Positions 1 through 8,394 of a stretch of DNA of 64,000 bases are shown piece by piece. The first letter of the stretch is position 1; the number at the start of each line of letters is the position of its first letter. The stretch comes from CAIQPS01 sp963783835 (GTDB lineage Bacteria; Actinomycetota; Thermoleophilia; RBG-16-64-13): assembly GCA_963783835.1 (NCBI GenBank), contig CAWAOX010000018.1, positions 1 through 64,000 of the forward strand. The letters are read 5' to 3'. The position numbers and the translations under genes are program-made. The notes below the pieces were generated by a model. It did not search any database, was not told where the DNA came from, and worked only from the letters and a program-made list of their open reading frames with translations.

Positions 1-205
1 GGAAGTCCCGACCCGCCGTTCGTATACCCTGGCGGTGCGCTGGCTCATCAACCACAGCCGTGCGCGGCGCGAGCACACCATGGCGGAACGGTTGGCCGGA
101 GAACTGCTCGACGGTTTCAACCGGACCGGTGTCACCATGAAGAAGAAAGAAGACCTGCTGCGGATGGCCGAGGCCAACAGGGCCTTCGCGCACTACCGCT
201 GGTAG
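1..205 (+). CDS. rpsG: 30S ribosomal protein S7, C-terminal part (cut by window start)
   Basis: The window opens inside this gene; codons are in phase from base 2 and the stop TAG is at 203-205. The 67 visible residues carry S7 C-terminal features: RWLINHSRARREHTM, a GELLDGFNRTG segment, the KKKEDLLRMAEANRAF helix and the typical ending AFAHYRW. S7 nucleates folding of the 3' domain of 16S rRNA in the small-subunit head and lies near the E site. Its position directly before fusA and tuf is the usual str operon order. The start and any rpsL gene lie outside the window. Confidence 0.95.
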   Translation, partial: EVPTRRSYTLAVRWLINHSRARREHTMAERLAGELLDGFNRTGVTMKKKEDLLRMAEANRAFAHYRW

Positions 206-259
206 CACCAGGTCGACGGCAGACAGAGAATTCGAGAGAGAGTTTAGGTACTAAGGAAA

Positions 260-2389
260 TTGGCGCAGGCCACCGCACATAAATCCGACGCGAAGACGGC
301 CCAGAGGCATCCGCTCTCGATGGTCCGCAACATCGGCATCATGGCCCACATCGATGCCGGAAAAACGACGACCACCGAACGGATCCTGTACTACACCGGC
401 CGCACTTACAAGATCGGTGAGGTACACGACGGCGCCGCGGTGATGGACTGGATGGCCCAGGAGCAGGAGCGGGGCATCACCATCACGTCGGCTGCTACGA
501 CGTGCGAATGGGACGACTATCGCATCAACATAATAGACACGCCCGGGCACGTGGACTTCACTATGGAGGTCGAGCGTTCCCTGCGAGTGCTCGACGGGGC
601 CATTGCCCTTTTCTGCTCCGTGGCGGGCGTTGAACCGCAGTCGGAGACCGTCTGGAGGCAGGCCGACAAGTACGGTGTGCCCCGCATCGCCTTCGTCAAC
701 AAGATGGACAGGGTGGGCGCCGATTTCATGCGCGGCGTCCAGATGATGGTCGACCGGCTGCACGCGCGGCCGCTCGTCGTGCAACTCCCCCTCGGCCGCG
801 AAGACGAATTCCGGGGCGTCATCGACCTGGTGCGCATGGTCGCGTACGTGTTCGACGACGACATGGGCGTGGAGTGGCAGGAGATCACCGTCCCCGACGA
901 CATGCGGGACCGGGCCGAAGCCGAGCGCACTCACATGATCGAGACGTTGGCCGAGCGGGACGACGAGTTGATGATGGATTACCTGGAGGGCGAGACTATC
1001 TCGGTCGAGCGCCTGAAGGCCGCCATCCGCCGGGCCACGCTCGACATCGACCTCACCCCGGTGCTGTGCGGGTCTTCGTTCAAGAACAAGGGCGTGCAGA
1101 TGCTGCTGGACGCGGTGGTCGACTACCTCCCCTCGCCGATGGACGTGCCCCCGGTCGAGGGGATCAACCCCAAGAACGGGACCACCGTGACCCGGAGCGC
1201 CGACGACGACGAGCCCTTCGCCGCCATCGCCTTCAAGATCATGTCCGATCCTTTCGTAGGAAAGCTCACCTATTTCCGGGTGTACTCGGGCACGCTCAAA
1301 GCCGGCTCGTATGTATACAACTCGAGCAAGGACAAGAAAGAGCGCATCGGCCGCATCTTGCAGATGCACGCCAACCATCGCGAAGACATCACCCAGGTCT
1401 TCGCCGGCGACATCGCGGCTGCCGTGGGCCTCAAGGCCACGACGACGGGCAACACCCTCTGCGACGAGGGCAGCCCGATCATCCTCGAGTCCATCGAGTT
1501 CCCCGAGCCGGTCATCTTCGTGGCTATCGAGCCGAAGACCAAGGTCGATCAGGATCGCCTGGGCGAGAGCCTGATGAAGCTGGCCGACGAAGACCCCACC
1601 TTCCGGGTGCGGACCGACGAGGAAACCGGGCAGACGATCATCGCCGGTATGGGCGAGCTGCATCTGGAGATCATCGTCGACCGGCTGCTCCGCGAGTTCC
1701 GCGTCGACGCCAACGTGGGCCGGCCGCAGGTGGCCTATCGCGAGGGCATCACCAAGACGGTGCCCAAGGCCGAGGGGCGGTTCGTCCGGCAGACCGGCGG
1801 GCGCGGCCAGTACGGCCACGTGGTCATCAGGATGTCGCCCAACGAATTCGGCGCGGGCTTCAGCTTCGAGAACAAGATCGTGGGCGGGGCCGTTCCCCGG
1901 GAGTACATCCCCGCGGCGGAGGCCGGCATGGTCGAGGCTATGGAGACCGGCGTTCTGGCCGGCTTCCCCATGGAGGACGTCAAGGTGGAGCTTATCGACG
2001 GCTCCTTCCACGAGGTCGACTCCTCGGAGATGGCCTTCAAGATCGCCGGCTCGCTGGCGTTTCGCGAGGCGGCCAGGAAGGCGCATCCCGTGCTCCTCGA
2101 GCCGCTGGAAGACGTAGAGGTCGTTGTGCCCGAGGAATACATGGGCGACGTCATGGGCGACCTCAACTCCAGGCGAGGCCACATCCTCGGCATGGAGCCG
2201 CGGGCGGGAGCCCAGGTCATCAAGGCCATGGTTCCTCTCGCGCAGATGTTCGGGTACGCCACCGACGTACGGTCTATGACCCAGGGTCGGGCGACGTACA
2301 CTATGCAATTCAGTCACTACGCTGAGGTGCCCAGCACCATCGCGCAGGAAATAATCGCCCAGCAGGGCGGCAAAGCGAGCAACGACTAG
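260..2389 (+). CDS. fusA: Elongation factor G
   Basis: Translocation GTPase that moves tRNA-mRNA through the ribosome and, with RRF, recycles ribosomes. The 709-residue product shows the P-loop AHIDAGKT at residues 29-36, RGITITSAAT (switch I), DTPGH (G3) and NKMD (G4), followed by the domain II-V architecture of EF-G, including the GRGQYGHV segment of domain IV. The start is taken as TTG at 260; no ATG lies between there and the P-loop except Met21, which would cut into the conserved region. The Shine-Dalgarno is poor: AAGGA sits only two bases before the TTG, so the exact start is uncertain. Fifty-four bases separate it from rpsG, and tuf follows after 67 bases. Confidence 0.96.
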   Translation: MAQATAHKSDAKTAQRHPLSMVRNIGIMAHIDAGKTTTTERILYYTGRTYKIGEVHDGAAVMDWMAQEQERGITITSAATTCEWDDYRINIIDTPGHVDFTMEVERSLRVLDGAIALFCSVAGVEPQSETVWRQADKYGVPRIAFVNKMDRVGADFMRGVQMMVDRLHARPLVVQLPLGREDEFRGVIDLVRMVAYVFDDDMGVEWQEITVPDDMRDRAEAERTHMIETLAERDDELMMDYLEGETISVERLKAAIRRATLDIDLTPVLCGSSFKNKGVQMLLDAVVDYLPSPMDVPPVEGINPKNGTTVTRSADDDEPFAAIAFKIMSDPFVGKLTYFRVYSGTLKAGSYVYNSSKDKKERIGRILQMHANHREDITQVFAGDIAAAVGLKATTTGNTLCDEGSPIILESIEFPEPVIFVAIEPKTKVDQDRLGESLMKLADEDPTFRVRTDEETGQTIIAGMGELHLEIIVDRLLREFRVDANVGRPQVAYREGITKTVPKAEGRFVRQTGGRGQYGHVVIRMSPNEFGAGFSFENKIVGGAVPREYIPAAEAGMVEAMETGVLAGFPMEDVKVELIDGSFHEVDSSEMAFKIAGSLAFREAARKAHPVLLEPLEDVEVVVPEEYMGDVMGDLNSRRGHILGMEPRAGAQVIKAMVPLAQMFGYATDVRSMTQGRATYTMQFSHYAEVPSTIAQEIIAQQGGKASND

Positions 2390-2456
2390 TCAAGGGCAAA
2401 ACGGCTGCCTGGCTGCGGCGGCCGCCTGAGCGACTCAGGTAGAAAGGGAGGAACCA

Positions 2457-3662
2457 ATGGCGAAGAAGAAGTTTGCACGGACCAAGACTCACGTCAACGT
2501 GGGCACCATCGGTCACGTCGACCACGGCAAGACCACCTTGACCGCGGCTATCACCAAGTGTCTCGCAAATCTGAACCCGGACATCGAGTTTCGCAGTTTT
2601 GACTCCATCGACAACGCTCCGGAAGAGCGCGAGCGAGGTATCACCATCGCCACGGCTCACGTTGAGTACGAGACCGAAAAGCGGCATTACGCTCACGTCG
2701 ACTGCCCGGGCCATGCCGACTACATCAAGAACATGATCACCGGTGCCGCCCAGATGGACGGCGCTGTCCTGGTCGTGTCGGCAGCCGACGGCCCCATGCC
2801 TCAGACCCGTGAGCATATCCTGCTTGCCCGGCAGGTGGGCGTGCCCTACATCGTCGTCTACATGAACAAAGCCGACATGGTCGACGACCCCGAGCTCCTC
2901 GAGCTGGTCGAGATGGAAGTCCGCGAACTGCTGACCGAATACGAATTCCCGGGCGACGATATCCCCGTGATCACCGGCTCGGCCCTCCAGGCCCTCGACC
3001 ACGGCTGCGGCGACCGCGAGTGCCCGAAGTGCGGGTCCATCTTCCAGCTGACCGACGCTCTCGACAACTACATTCCTGATCCTGAGCGGGCCATCGACAA
3101 GCCCTTCCTGATGCCGATAGAAGACGTCTTCTCCATCCAGGGCCGCGGCACCGTGGTCACCGGTCGTGTGGAGCGCGGCATCGTCAAAGTGGGCGACAAC
3201 GTCGAGATGGTGGGCCTGCATCCGCAGCCCACCAAGACCGTCGCCACCGGCGTCGAGATGTTCCGCAAGCTGCTGGATGAAGGCCGCGCAGGCGACAACA
3301 TCGGCGTTCTGCTCCGCGGCACCAAGCGCGACGAAGTCGAGCGCGGTATGGTACTCGCCCACCCGGGCAGTATCACTCCTCACACGGAGTTCGAGGCGCA
3401 GATCTACGTCTTGTCTCGCGAAGAGGGCGGCCGGCACACCCCGTTCTTCAACGGTTACCGTCCGCAGTTCTACTTCCGGACCACCGACGTGACCGGCGAC
3501 GTGACCCTGGAGGAGGGCATCGAGATGGTCATGCCGGGCGATCACACGACCGTCAATGCGAAGCTGATCACCCCGATCGCCATGGACGAAGGCCTCCGTT
3601 TTGCCATCCGTGAAGGCGGCCGCACCGTGGGCGCCGGCGCCGTTACCAAGATAATCAAGTAG
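2457..3662 (+). CDS. tuf: Elongation factor Tu with a three-cysteine insertion
   Basis: GTPase that delivers aminoacyl-tRNA to the ribosomal A site. The 401-residue protein has GHVDHGKT (19-26), DCPGH (82-86) and NKAD (137-140), and ends with the conserved VGAGAVTKIIK. The start ATG is preceded by a strong AAAGGGAGG. A small stem-loop (CCTGAG/CTCAGG, 2425-2439) lies in the 67-base gap after fusA. The odd feature is the loop between the G domain and domain II: Cys184, Cys189 and Cys192 form C-x4-C-x2-C in the segment HGCGDRECPKCG, where many EF-Tus have a cysteine-free loop. This looks like a metal knuckle but needs a fourth ligand. Only one tuf copy is visible here. Confidence 0.97.
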   Translation: MAKKKFARTKTHVNVGTIGHVDHGKTTLTAAITKCLANLNPDIEFRSFDSIDNAPEERERGITIATAHVEYETEKRHYAHVDCPGHADYIKNMITGAAQMDGAVLVVSAADGPMPQTREHILLARQVGVPYIVVYMNKADMVDDPELLELVEMEVRELLTEYEFPGDDIPVITGSALQALDHGCGDRECPKCGSIFQLTDALDNYIPDPERAIDKPFLMPIEDVFSIQGRGTVVTGRVERGIVKVGDNVEMVGLHPQPTKTVATGVEMFRKLLDEGRAGDNIGVLLRGTKRDEVERGMVLAHPGSITPHTEFEAQIYVLSREEGGRHTPFFNGYRPQFYFRTTDVTGDVTLEEGIEMVMPGDHTTVNAKLITPIAMDEGLRFAIREGGRTVGAGAVTKIIK

Positions 3663-3672
3663 GAGTCGCTCG

Positions 3673-3981
3673 GTGGCGCAACAGAAGATACGCATTAGGC
3701 TCAAAGCCTACGATCACGAACTGATCGACAAGAGCGCCCGGAGCATCGTCGAAACGGCTGAGCGCACCGGCGCCACCATTTCCGGCCCGGTCCCTCTCCC
3801 GACCGAGAAGAACGTCTACTGCGTGATCCGTAGTCCCTTCAAGGACAAGGATTCGCGCGAGCATTTCGAGATCAGGACGCACAAGCGCCTGATCGACATC
3901 CACCAGCCCACGCCCAAGACCGTCGATTCGCTCATGCGCATGGACCTGCCGGCCGGCGTGGATATAGAGATCAAACTGTGA
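3673..3981 (+). CDS. rpsJ: 30S ribosomal protein S10
   Basis: S10 sits in the small-subunit head; as NusE it also joins transcription antitermination complexes in bacteria. The 102-residue product matches the family length and shows KIRIRLKAYDHELID at the start, the GPVPLPTEK loop, and FEIRTHKRLIDI near the C-terminus. It starts with GTG at 3673, eleven bases after the tuf stop and behind AGGAGT. The stop codon overlaps the rplC start (TGATG). It opens the S10 gene set; no long leader is present upstream, so the E. coli-type L4 leader control is not evident. Confidence 0.97.
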   Translation: MAQQKIRIRLKAYDHELIDKSARSIVETAERTGATISGPVPLPTEKNVYCVIRSPFKDKDSREHFEIRTHKRLIDIHQPTPKTVDSLMRMDLPAGVDIEIKL

Positions 3982-4589
3982 TGAAGACGTTGTTAGGTAC
4001 AAAGCTGGGCATGACCCAGTATTTCGAAAATGACGGCACCGTCGTCCGCTGCACGGTCATCCAGGCCGGGCCCTGCCTGGTCACGCAGAAGAAGACCGTG
4101 GAGAACGACGGCTACGCCGCCACCCAGATCGCCTACGGCGACGTCAAGGCCAAGCGGCTCAACAAGCCGCTGCTCGGGCACCTCAAGAAGGCCGGGGTCG
4201 CCCCCAAACGCCACCTCATCGAAGTCAGGGGCGAGGACGACCTTGCTGTCGGTCAGGCGGTCACCGTGGAGATCTTCACCCCGGGCGACGAGGTCAAAGT
4301 GACCGGCGTCAGCAAGGGCAAGGGCTTCCAGGGCGTCATCAAGCGGCACGGTTTCGCCGGTGGGCCGGGCTACCACGGCTCCCACTTCCATCGCGCCCCC
4401 GGCTCCATCGGCGCGTCGGCAGATCCGGCCAGGGTGTATCCAGGAACCCGGCTACCGGGGCAGATGGGTAACGTGAGGGTCACGCAGACAGGTCTGAAGG
4501 TGGTCGACACCGACTCCGACAAGAACCTGGTGCTGGTCAAAGGCGCCATCCCGGGGAGCAAAGGCTCCCTGGTCGTGATCAGAGGTTAG
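3981..4589 (+). CDS. rplC: 50S ribosomal protein L3
   Basis: L3 is an early-assembly large-subunit protein whose extension reaches towards the peptidyl-transferase centre. The 202-residue product begins MKTLLGTKLGMTQ, the standard L3 N-terminus, and contains the VSKGKGFQGVIKRHGF and PGSIGASADPARV blocks and GNVRVTQTGL near the C-terminus. I chose ATG 3981, which overlaps the rpsJ stop by one base; an in-frame GTG at 3978 would add one methionine and cannot be excluded. The overlap implies translational coupling to rpsJ. Confidence 0.96.
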   Translation: MKTLLGTKLGMTQYFENDGTVVRCTVIQAGPCLVTQKKTVENDGYAATQIAYGDVKAKRLNKPLLGHLKKAGVAPKRHLIEVRGEDDLAVGQAVTVEIFTPGDEVKVTGVSKGKGFQGVIKRHGFAGGPGYHGSHFHRAPGSIGASADPARVYPGTRLPGQMGNVRVTQTGLKVVDTDSDKNLVLVKGAIPGSKGSLVVIRG

Positions 4590-4593
4590 GTCT

Positions 4594-5232
4594 ATGCCAT
4601 CCATCGACAGAATCAACGAGAACGGCGCCGTCATCGGCCAGCACCCACTGGCTGAGGATCTGGTGCAGGACAGGATCAACATCGGCTTGCTGCACCAGGT
4701 GGTAACGGCCGAACTGGCCAACCACCGGCAGGGGACTGCGTCGGCGAAGACCAGAAGCGAGGTCGCGGGTACCACCGCCAAGCAGTGGCGGCAGAAGGGC
4801 ACCGGCCGCGCTCGCGTGGGCTCGGGCAAAGTGGCCCATTTCACCGGCGGCGGCGTGGCGTTTCCGCCCATCCCCCGCAGCTTCGCCAAGAAGATCAACA
4901 AGAAGGTCAAGGTACAAGCCTTCCGTATGGCCCTGGGCGATCTGGTGGCCGGCGGGACCGTGCGCGTGCTCTCCGGAGCGGCTTTCGACGAGCCGTCCAC
5001 GCACAAAGCTGCCACCATCCTCGGCAACGCCGGGCTTGACCGGCCGCTCCTCGTGCTGGTGGGAGGCGACGAGATCAACGCACTCAAGAGCTTCCGCAAC
5101 CTGGCCGGCACCCGGACGCTCGCCATCGGCGACGCCGAGGTGCAGGACTACGTGTGGGCCAAGAGTCTTCTGTTCACCGAAGCGGCCGTCTCCTTCCTCG
5201 AAGGCGGCTTGAACGAAGGCGGTGCAGCGTAG
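4594..5232 (+). CDS. rplD: 50S ribosomal protein L4
   Basis: L4 lines the nascent-peptide exit tunnel with a long loop. The 212-residue protein contains the basic loop region KQWRQKGTGRARVGS (about residues 65-80) and FPPIPRSFAKKINKK, diagnostic of L4. The N-terminus (MPSIDRINENGAVIG) is typical of actinobacterial-style L4. It starts four bases after rplC and its stop TAG overlaps the GTG start of rplW. In enteric bacteria L4 represses its own operon; nothing in the sequence here shows the corresponding leader. Confidence 0.96.
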   Translation: MPSIDRINENGAVIGQHPLAEDLVQDRINIGLLHQVVTAELANHRQGTASAKTRSEVAGTTAKQWRQKGTGRARVGSGKVAHFTGGGVAFPPIPRSFAKKINKKVKVQAFRMALGDLVAGGTVRVLSGAAFDEPSTHKAATILGNAGLDRPLLVLVGGDEINALKSFRNLAGTRTLAIGDAEVQDYVWAKSLLFTEAAVSFLEGGLNEGGAA

Positions 5233-5516
5233 TGGACGCACGGGAGATCATCATCCGCCCGATCATCTCGGAGAAGAGCTACCGGGCTGTCGACTCCAAC
5301 CGGTATTCCTTCGAGGTCAACTACCGGGCCACCAAGCCCCACATTCGGGCCGCCGTGGAGGAGATCTTCAAGGTCAAGGTCATCGGCGTGCAAACCATCA
5401 ATATGAAGCCGAAGCCCAAGCGCAGGGGCGCCCACGTCGGGGTCACCAAGCGCTGGAAAAAGGCTGTAGTCGAGCTCGCCCCGGGTAACCGGATAGAGTT
5501 CTTCGGCGCTACGTAG
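5232..5516 (+). CDS. rplW: 50S ribosomal protein L23
   Basis: L23 lies at the tunnel exit and is the docking site for trigger factor and the signal recognition particle. I start it at GTG 5232, overlapping the rplD stop by one base, giving 94 residues, the normal length; longer upstream reading would only run through rplD in another frame. Recognisable blocks are DAREIIIRPIISEKSY, YSFEVNYRATKPHIRAA and the VKVIGVQTINMKPKPKR loop. rplB follows after 21 bases. Confidence 0.95.
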   Translation: MDAREIIIRPIISEKSYRAVDSNRYSFEVNYRATKPHIRAAVEEIFKVKVIGVQTINMKPKPKRRGAHVGVTKRWKKAVVELAPGNRIEFFGAT

Positions 5517-5537
5517 AAGGGGAGCGGTTAGAAAGAC

Positions 5538-6371
5538 ATGGCAATAAAGAGTTATAAACCGACATCCCCGGGGCGCAGGTTCTCGACCACGCCCTCCTTC
5601 GACGAGATCACTCGGAGCGAGCCGGAGAAGTCGCTTACCCGTCCGGTCAACCGCAAGGGCGGCCGGAACAACTACGGCCGCATCACCACCCGTCACCAAG
5701 GCGGCGGGCATAAGCGGGCGTACCGGATCATCGATTTCAAGCGCGACAAAGACGGCGTGCCGGGCCGGGTCGACTCCATCGAGTACGATCCCAACCGTAA
5801 CTGCCGTATCGCCCTCATCGTGTACCGCGACGGCGAGAAGCGCTACATCCTGGCTCCCAACAAGCTGGGCGTAGGCGCGATGATCGAAGCGGGCCCCGGG
5901 GCCGACATCCGGATCGGCTGCGCCCTTCCGTTGCGCAACATCCCGGTCGGTACCGTCGTGCACAACATCGAGATGTACAAGGGCCGCGGCGGGCAGATCG
6001 CCCGTTCGGCCGGTACCTCGGCCCAGGTCATGGCCAAGGAAGGCGACTACGCCATTCTGCGCCTGCCCTCCGGCGAGATGCGCATGATCCATCTCGAGTG
6101 CCGGGCGACCATCGGCGAGATCGGCAATGCCGAGCACGAGAACCTCACCACCGGCAAGGCTGGACGCAAGCGCTGGATGGGTGTGCGGCCCGGCGTTCGC
6201 GGTACGACCATGAACCCGGTCGACCACCCGCACGGCGGCGGCGAGGGCTCCACGCCTCCGGGTCGCAATCCGGTGACGCCGTGGGGGGTTCCAACACTGG
6301 GGCACAAGACTCGCAGCAAGAAGAAACCTTCGAACAAGTACATCGTCAGGCGAGCTGGGAAAGGGAGGTAG
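5538..6371 (+). CDS. rplB: 50S ribosomal protein L2
   Basis: L2 is one of the largest and most conserved large-subunit proteins and is required for subunit joining and peptidyl transfer. The 277-residue product starts MAIKSYKPTSPGRRF and contains GGGHKRAYRIIDFKR, the SAGTSAQVMAKEGDYA block and VDHPHGGGEG, the conserved histidine-containing loop near the peptidyl-transferase centre. ATG 5538 follows a GGGGAGCGG purine stretch. It lies between rplW and rpsS in standard S10 order. Confidence 0.97.
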   Translation: MAIKSYKPTSPGRRFSTTPSFDEITRSEPEKSLTRPVNRKGGRNNYGRITTRHQGGGHKRAYRIIDFKRDKDGVPGRVDSIEYDPNRNCRIALIVYRDGEKRYILAPNKLGVGAMIEAGPGADIRIGCALPLRNIPVGTVVHNIEMYKGRGGQIARSAGTSAQVMAKEGDYAILRLPSGEMRMIHLECRATIGEIGNAEHENLTTGKAGRKRWMGVRPGVRGTTMNPVDHPHGGGEGSTPPGRNPVTPWGVPTLGHKTRSKKKPSNKYIVRRAGKGR

Positions 6372-6380
6372 TAGAGCATC

Positions 6381-6665
6381 GTGACACGTTCAAGCAAAAA
6401 AGCTCCCTTCGTCGCAGAACGGCTGATGAAGCGGGTCGAGATCATGAACGCGACCGGCGAGAAGCGCATGCTCAAGACCTGGTCGCGCGCGTCCACCATC
6501 TACCCGGAGATGATCGGGCATACCATCGCCGTCCACGACGGCCGTAAACATGTGCCCGTATACGTCACCGAGAGCATGGTCGGCCACCGGCTGGGCGAGT
6601 TCGCTCTCACCCGCACCTTCCGTGGACACGGCGGCAACAAAGAACGCCGCATGAAGAGGAAGTGA
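6381..6665 (+). CDS. rpsS: 30S ribosomal protein S19
   Basis: S19 binds 16S rRNA in the head with S13 and contacts the A-site region. The 94-residue protein carries the family core TWSRASTIYPEMIGHTIAVH, DGRKHVPVYVTESMVGH and GEFALTRTFRGHG. The start is GTG 6381, nine bases after the rplB stop. rplV begins four bases downstream, so co-translation is likely. Confidence 0.96.
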   Translation: MTRSSKKAPFVAERLMKRVEIMNATGEKRMLKTWSRASTIYPEMIGHTIAVHDGRKHVPVYVTESMVGHRLGEFALTRTFRGHGGNKERRMKRK

Positions 6666-6669
6666 CGGG

Positions 6670-7008
6670 ATGGTAAACGCGACAGCGAAATACGTGCGGG
6701 TCTCGCCGCGCAAAGCCGGTGACGTGGCGTCCATGATCCGGGGCAAGAAGGTAGCCGAGGCAAAAGCCATCCTCGCGCTCAGCCCCCGGGCGGCCGCCAA
6801 GCTGGTGGGCAAAGTCCTCGACTCGGCCGTGGCCAACGCCGAGAACAACAACAATCTCGACGCCGACGACCTCTGGGTCGTGCAGGTGTATGCGAACGGC
6901 GGCCCTACCATCAAGCGGTTCAAGCCGCGGGCGATGGGCCGGGCCAGCCGCATCCGTAAGAGGACGAGTCACATCACGGTTTGCGTCGACGAGAAGAAGG
7001 AGTCGTAG
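6670..7008 (+). CDS. rplV: 50S ribosomal protein L22
   Basis: L22 lines the exit tunnel opposite L4. The 112-residue product shows AKYVRVSPRKAGDVASMIRG at the N-terminus and GPTIKRFKPRAMGRAS, the basic C-terminal block that forms the tunnel hairpin, followed by RIRKRTSHITV. It starts at ATG 6670 four bases after rpsS and is followed three bases later by rpsC. Confidence 0.96.
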   Translation: MVNATAKYVRVSPRKAGDVASMIRGKKVAEAKAILALSPRAAAKLVGKVLDSAVANAENNNNLDADDLWVVQVYANGGPTIKRFKPRAMGRASRIRKRTSHITVCVDEKKES

Positions 7009-7011
7009 CAG

Positions 7012-7686
7012 GTGGGTCAGAAAGTTCATCCCGGAGGCATGCGGCTTGGCATCATCCATGACTGGAAGGCTCACTGGTACACCGAGCGGCAGTTCGCCTC
7101 CTTCCTCCACGAGGATCTGGCGATCCGTAAGCACATCCAGAAGAAGATGGGCCACGCCGGGCTCTCCACTGTCGTTATCCGCAAGGACACGAACAAGGTG
7201 GTCATCGACATCCACACGGCCCGGCCGGGCATCGTCATCGGCAAGTCCGGATCCGAAGTGGACGCCCTTCGGCGCGACATCCACGATATGACGGGCAAGA
7301 CCGTGCACGTCAACATCGTGGAGATCAAGCGGCCCGAGCTCGACGCCACCCTGGTGGCCCAGTCCATCGCCGAGCAGCTCGCCAACCGGGTGAGCTTCCG
7401 CCGTGCGATGAAGCGGGCCATCACCTCGGCGATGCGTTCGGGCGCCGAGGGCATCAAGGTCAAGTCCGGCGGCCGCCTCGGCGGCGCGGAGATGGCGCGC
7501 GTCGAGGGCTACAGCGAGGGGCGCGTGCCCCTGCACACCCTGCGGGCCGACATCGACTACGGTTTCTGGGAGGCCGACACGACTTTTGGCAAGATCGGCG
7601 TGAAGGTGTGGATAAACAAGGGCGAGATCATGCCCGAGGGCTTCGACAAAGGCAGTCGTGCTCAATCGGAAGCCCCTCTGGGGTGA
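7012..7686 (+). CDS. rpsC: 30S ribosomal protein S3
   Basis: S3 forms part of the mRNA entry tunnel and contributes to helicase activity. The 224-residue protein begins MGQKVHPGGMRLGI, has a type-2 KH domain with IVIGKSGSEVDALRRDI, and the C-terminal SGRLGG-like block SGGRLGGAEMARVEGY. The start is GTG 7012. Downstream lies a 92-base gap, the longest within the S10 section, which contains a stem-loop. Confidence 0.96.
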   Translation: MGQKVHPGGMRLGIIHDWKAHWYTERQFASFLHEDLAIRKHIQKKMGHAGLSTVVIRKDTNKVVIDIHTARPGIVIGKSGSEVDALRRDIHDMTGKTVHVNIVEIKRPELDATLVAQSIAEQLANRVSFRRAMKRAITSAMRSGAEGIKVKSGGRLGGAEMARVEGYSEGRVPLHTLRADIDYGFWEADTTFGKIGVKVWINKGEIMPEGFDKGSRAQSEAPLG

Positions 7687-7695
7687 CGGCTCCGA

Positions 7696-7739
7696 TCCAC
7701 GTCCTGGCCGGGGGTCCTGGCAACGCCCGGACCCGTGGA
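7696..7739 (+). other. Stem-loop in the rpsC-rplP gap
   Basis: The 92-base spacer between rpsC and rplP contains nested complementary segments: TCCACG at 7696-7701 with CGTGGA at 7734-7739, and inside it GGGTCC at 7712-7717 with GGACCC at 7729-7734 as an alternative pairing. There is no T-run after it, so it is not a classical terminator. It may be an mRNA processing or stability element, or a ribosomal-protein binding site; this is inference only. Confidence 0.4.
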
Positions 7740-7778
7740 CAATAGGACAAGGGATCTGAAGAAGAACGAGGATAAGAG

Positions 7779-8204
7779 ATGCTACTACCAAAAAGGGTCA
7801 AGCACCGCAAACAGCACCGGGGCCGCATGGCCGGGCAGGCCAAGGGCCAGACGACCGTGCATTTCGGCGAATACGGCCTGCAGGCCCTCGAGCCGGGCTG
7901 GATCACCAGCCGCCAGATCGAGGCTGCTCGTATCGCGATGACCCGGAAGATCAAGAGGGGTGGGAAGGTGTGGATCAACATCTTCCCGCAGAAGCCCATC
8001 ACCAAAAAGCCTGCCGAGACGCGCATGGGCTCCGGCAAAGGCTCGCCCGACCAATGGGTGGCCGTAGTGAAGCCGGGCCGGGTCATGTTCGAGCTGGCGG
8101 GCGTTCCCGAGGAACTGGCCCGGGAGGCGATCCGGCTCGCGGCGCACAAACTTCCTGTCAAATGCAGATTCGCGACCAGGGAGGATGGGGGCATTGAAGC
8201 CTAA
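7779..8204 (+). CDS. rplP: 50S ribosomal protein L16
   Basis: L16 organises the A-site region of the large subunit. The 141-residue product starts MLLPKRVKHRKQHRG, contains GEYGLQALEPGWITSRQIEA, the WINIFPQKPITKKP block and MGSGKGSPDQWVAVVKPG, all standard for L16. ATG 7779 follows GAGGATAAGAG. Its last codons overlap the proposed rpmC start by 11 bases. Confidence 0.96.
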   Translation: MLLPKRVKHRKQHRGRMAGQAKGQTTVHFGEYGLQALEPGWITSRQIEAARIAMTRKIKRGGKVWINIFPQKPITKKPAETRMGSGKGSPDQWVAVVKPGRVMFELAGVPEELAREAIRLAAHKLPVKCRFATREDGGIEA

Positions 8205-8394
8205 GGATCTATTGGACCTCGGCGACGAGGAATTGGTCCAGCGCCTCAAGCAGTCGCGTGAGGAGCTGTTCAACCTGCGGTTCCAGCACGCGGCCGGGCA
8301 GCTGGAGAACACCAGCCGGCTTCACCAGGTGCGTCACGATATCGCCAGGATCATGACGGTGCAATCGTCGAGAGAACGGTCGAGGGAGCTCTGA
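8194..8394 (+). CDS. rpmC: 50S ribosomal protein L29
   Basis: L29 sits near the tunnel exit beside L23. I choose TTG 8194 because GGGAGG ends nine bases before it and the product then begins MKPKDLLDLGDEEL, matching the usual MKxxELRxL start of L29; the in-frame ATG at 8185 would place the same GGAGG directly against the start codon. The 66-residue product contains LKQSREELFNLRFQHAAGQLE, the family signature. It overlaps rplP by 11 bases and ends in a TGATG overlap with rpsQ. Confidence 0.92.
   Translation: MKPKDLLDLGDEELVQRLKQSREELFNLRFQHAAGQLENTSRLHQVRHDIARIMTVQSSRERSREL

Noticed and set aside
251..2317. Long open frame on the minus strand opposite fusA
   Set aside because: It mirrors fusA codon structure in GC-rich DNA; the product is low-complexity and rich in His, Asp, Gly and Val with no recognisable family.
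3663..3672. L4-type leader regulation before rpsJ
   Set aside because: Only ten bases lie between tuf and rpsJ, so no leader structure is possible here.
8185..8394. ATG start of rpmC at 8185
   Set aside because: The Shine-Dalgarno would touch the start codon and the product would carry an extra MGA before the family N-terminus; TTG 8194 fits better.
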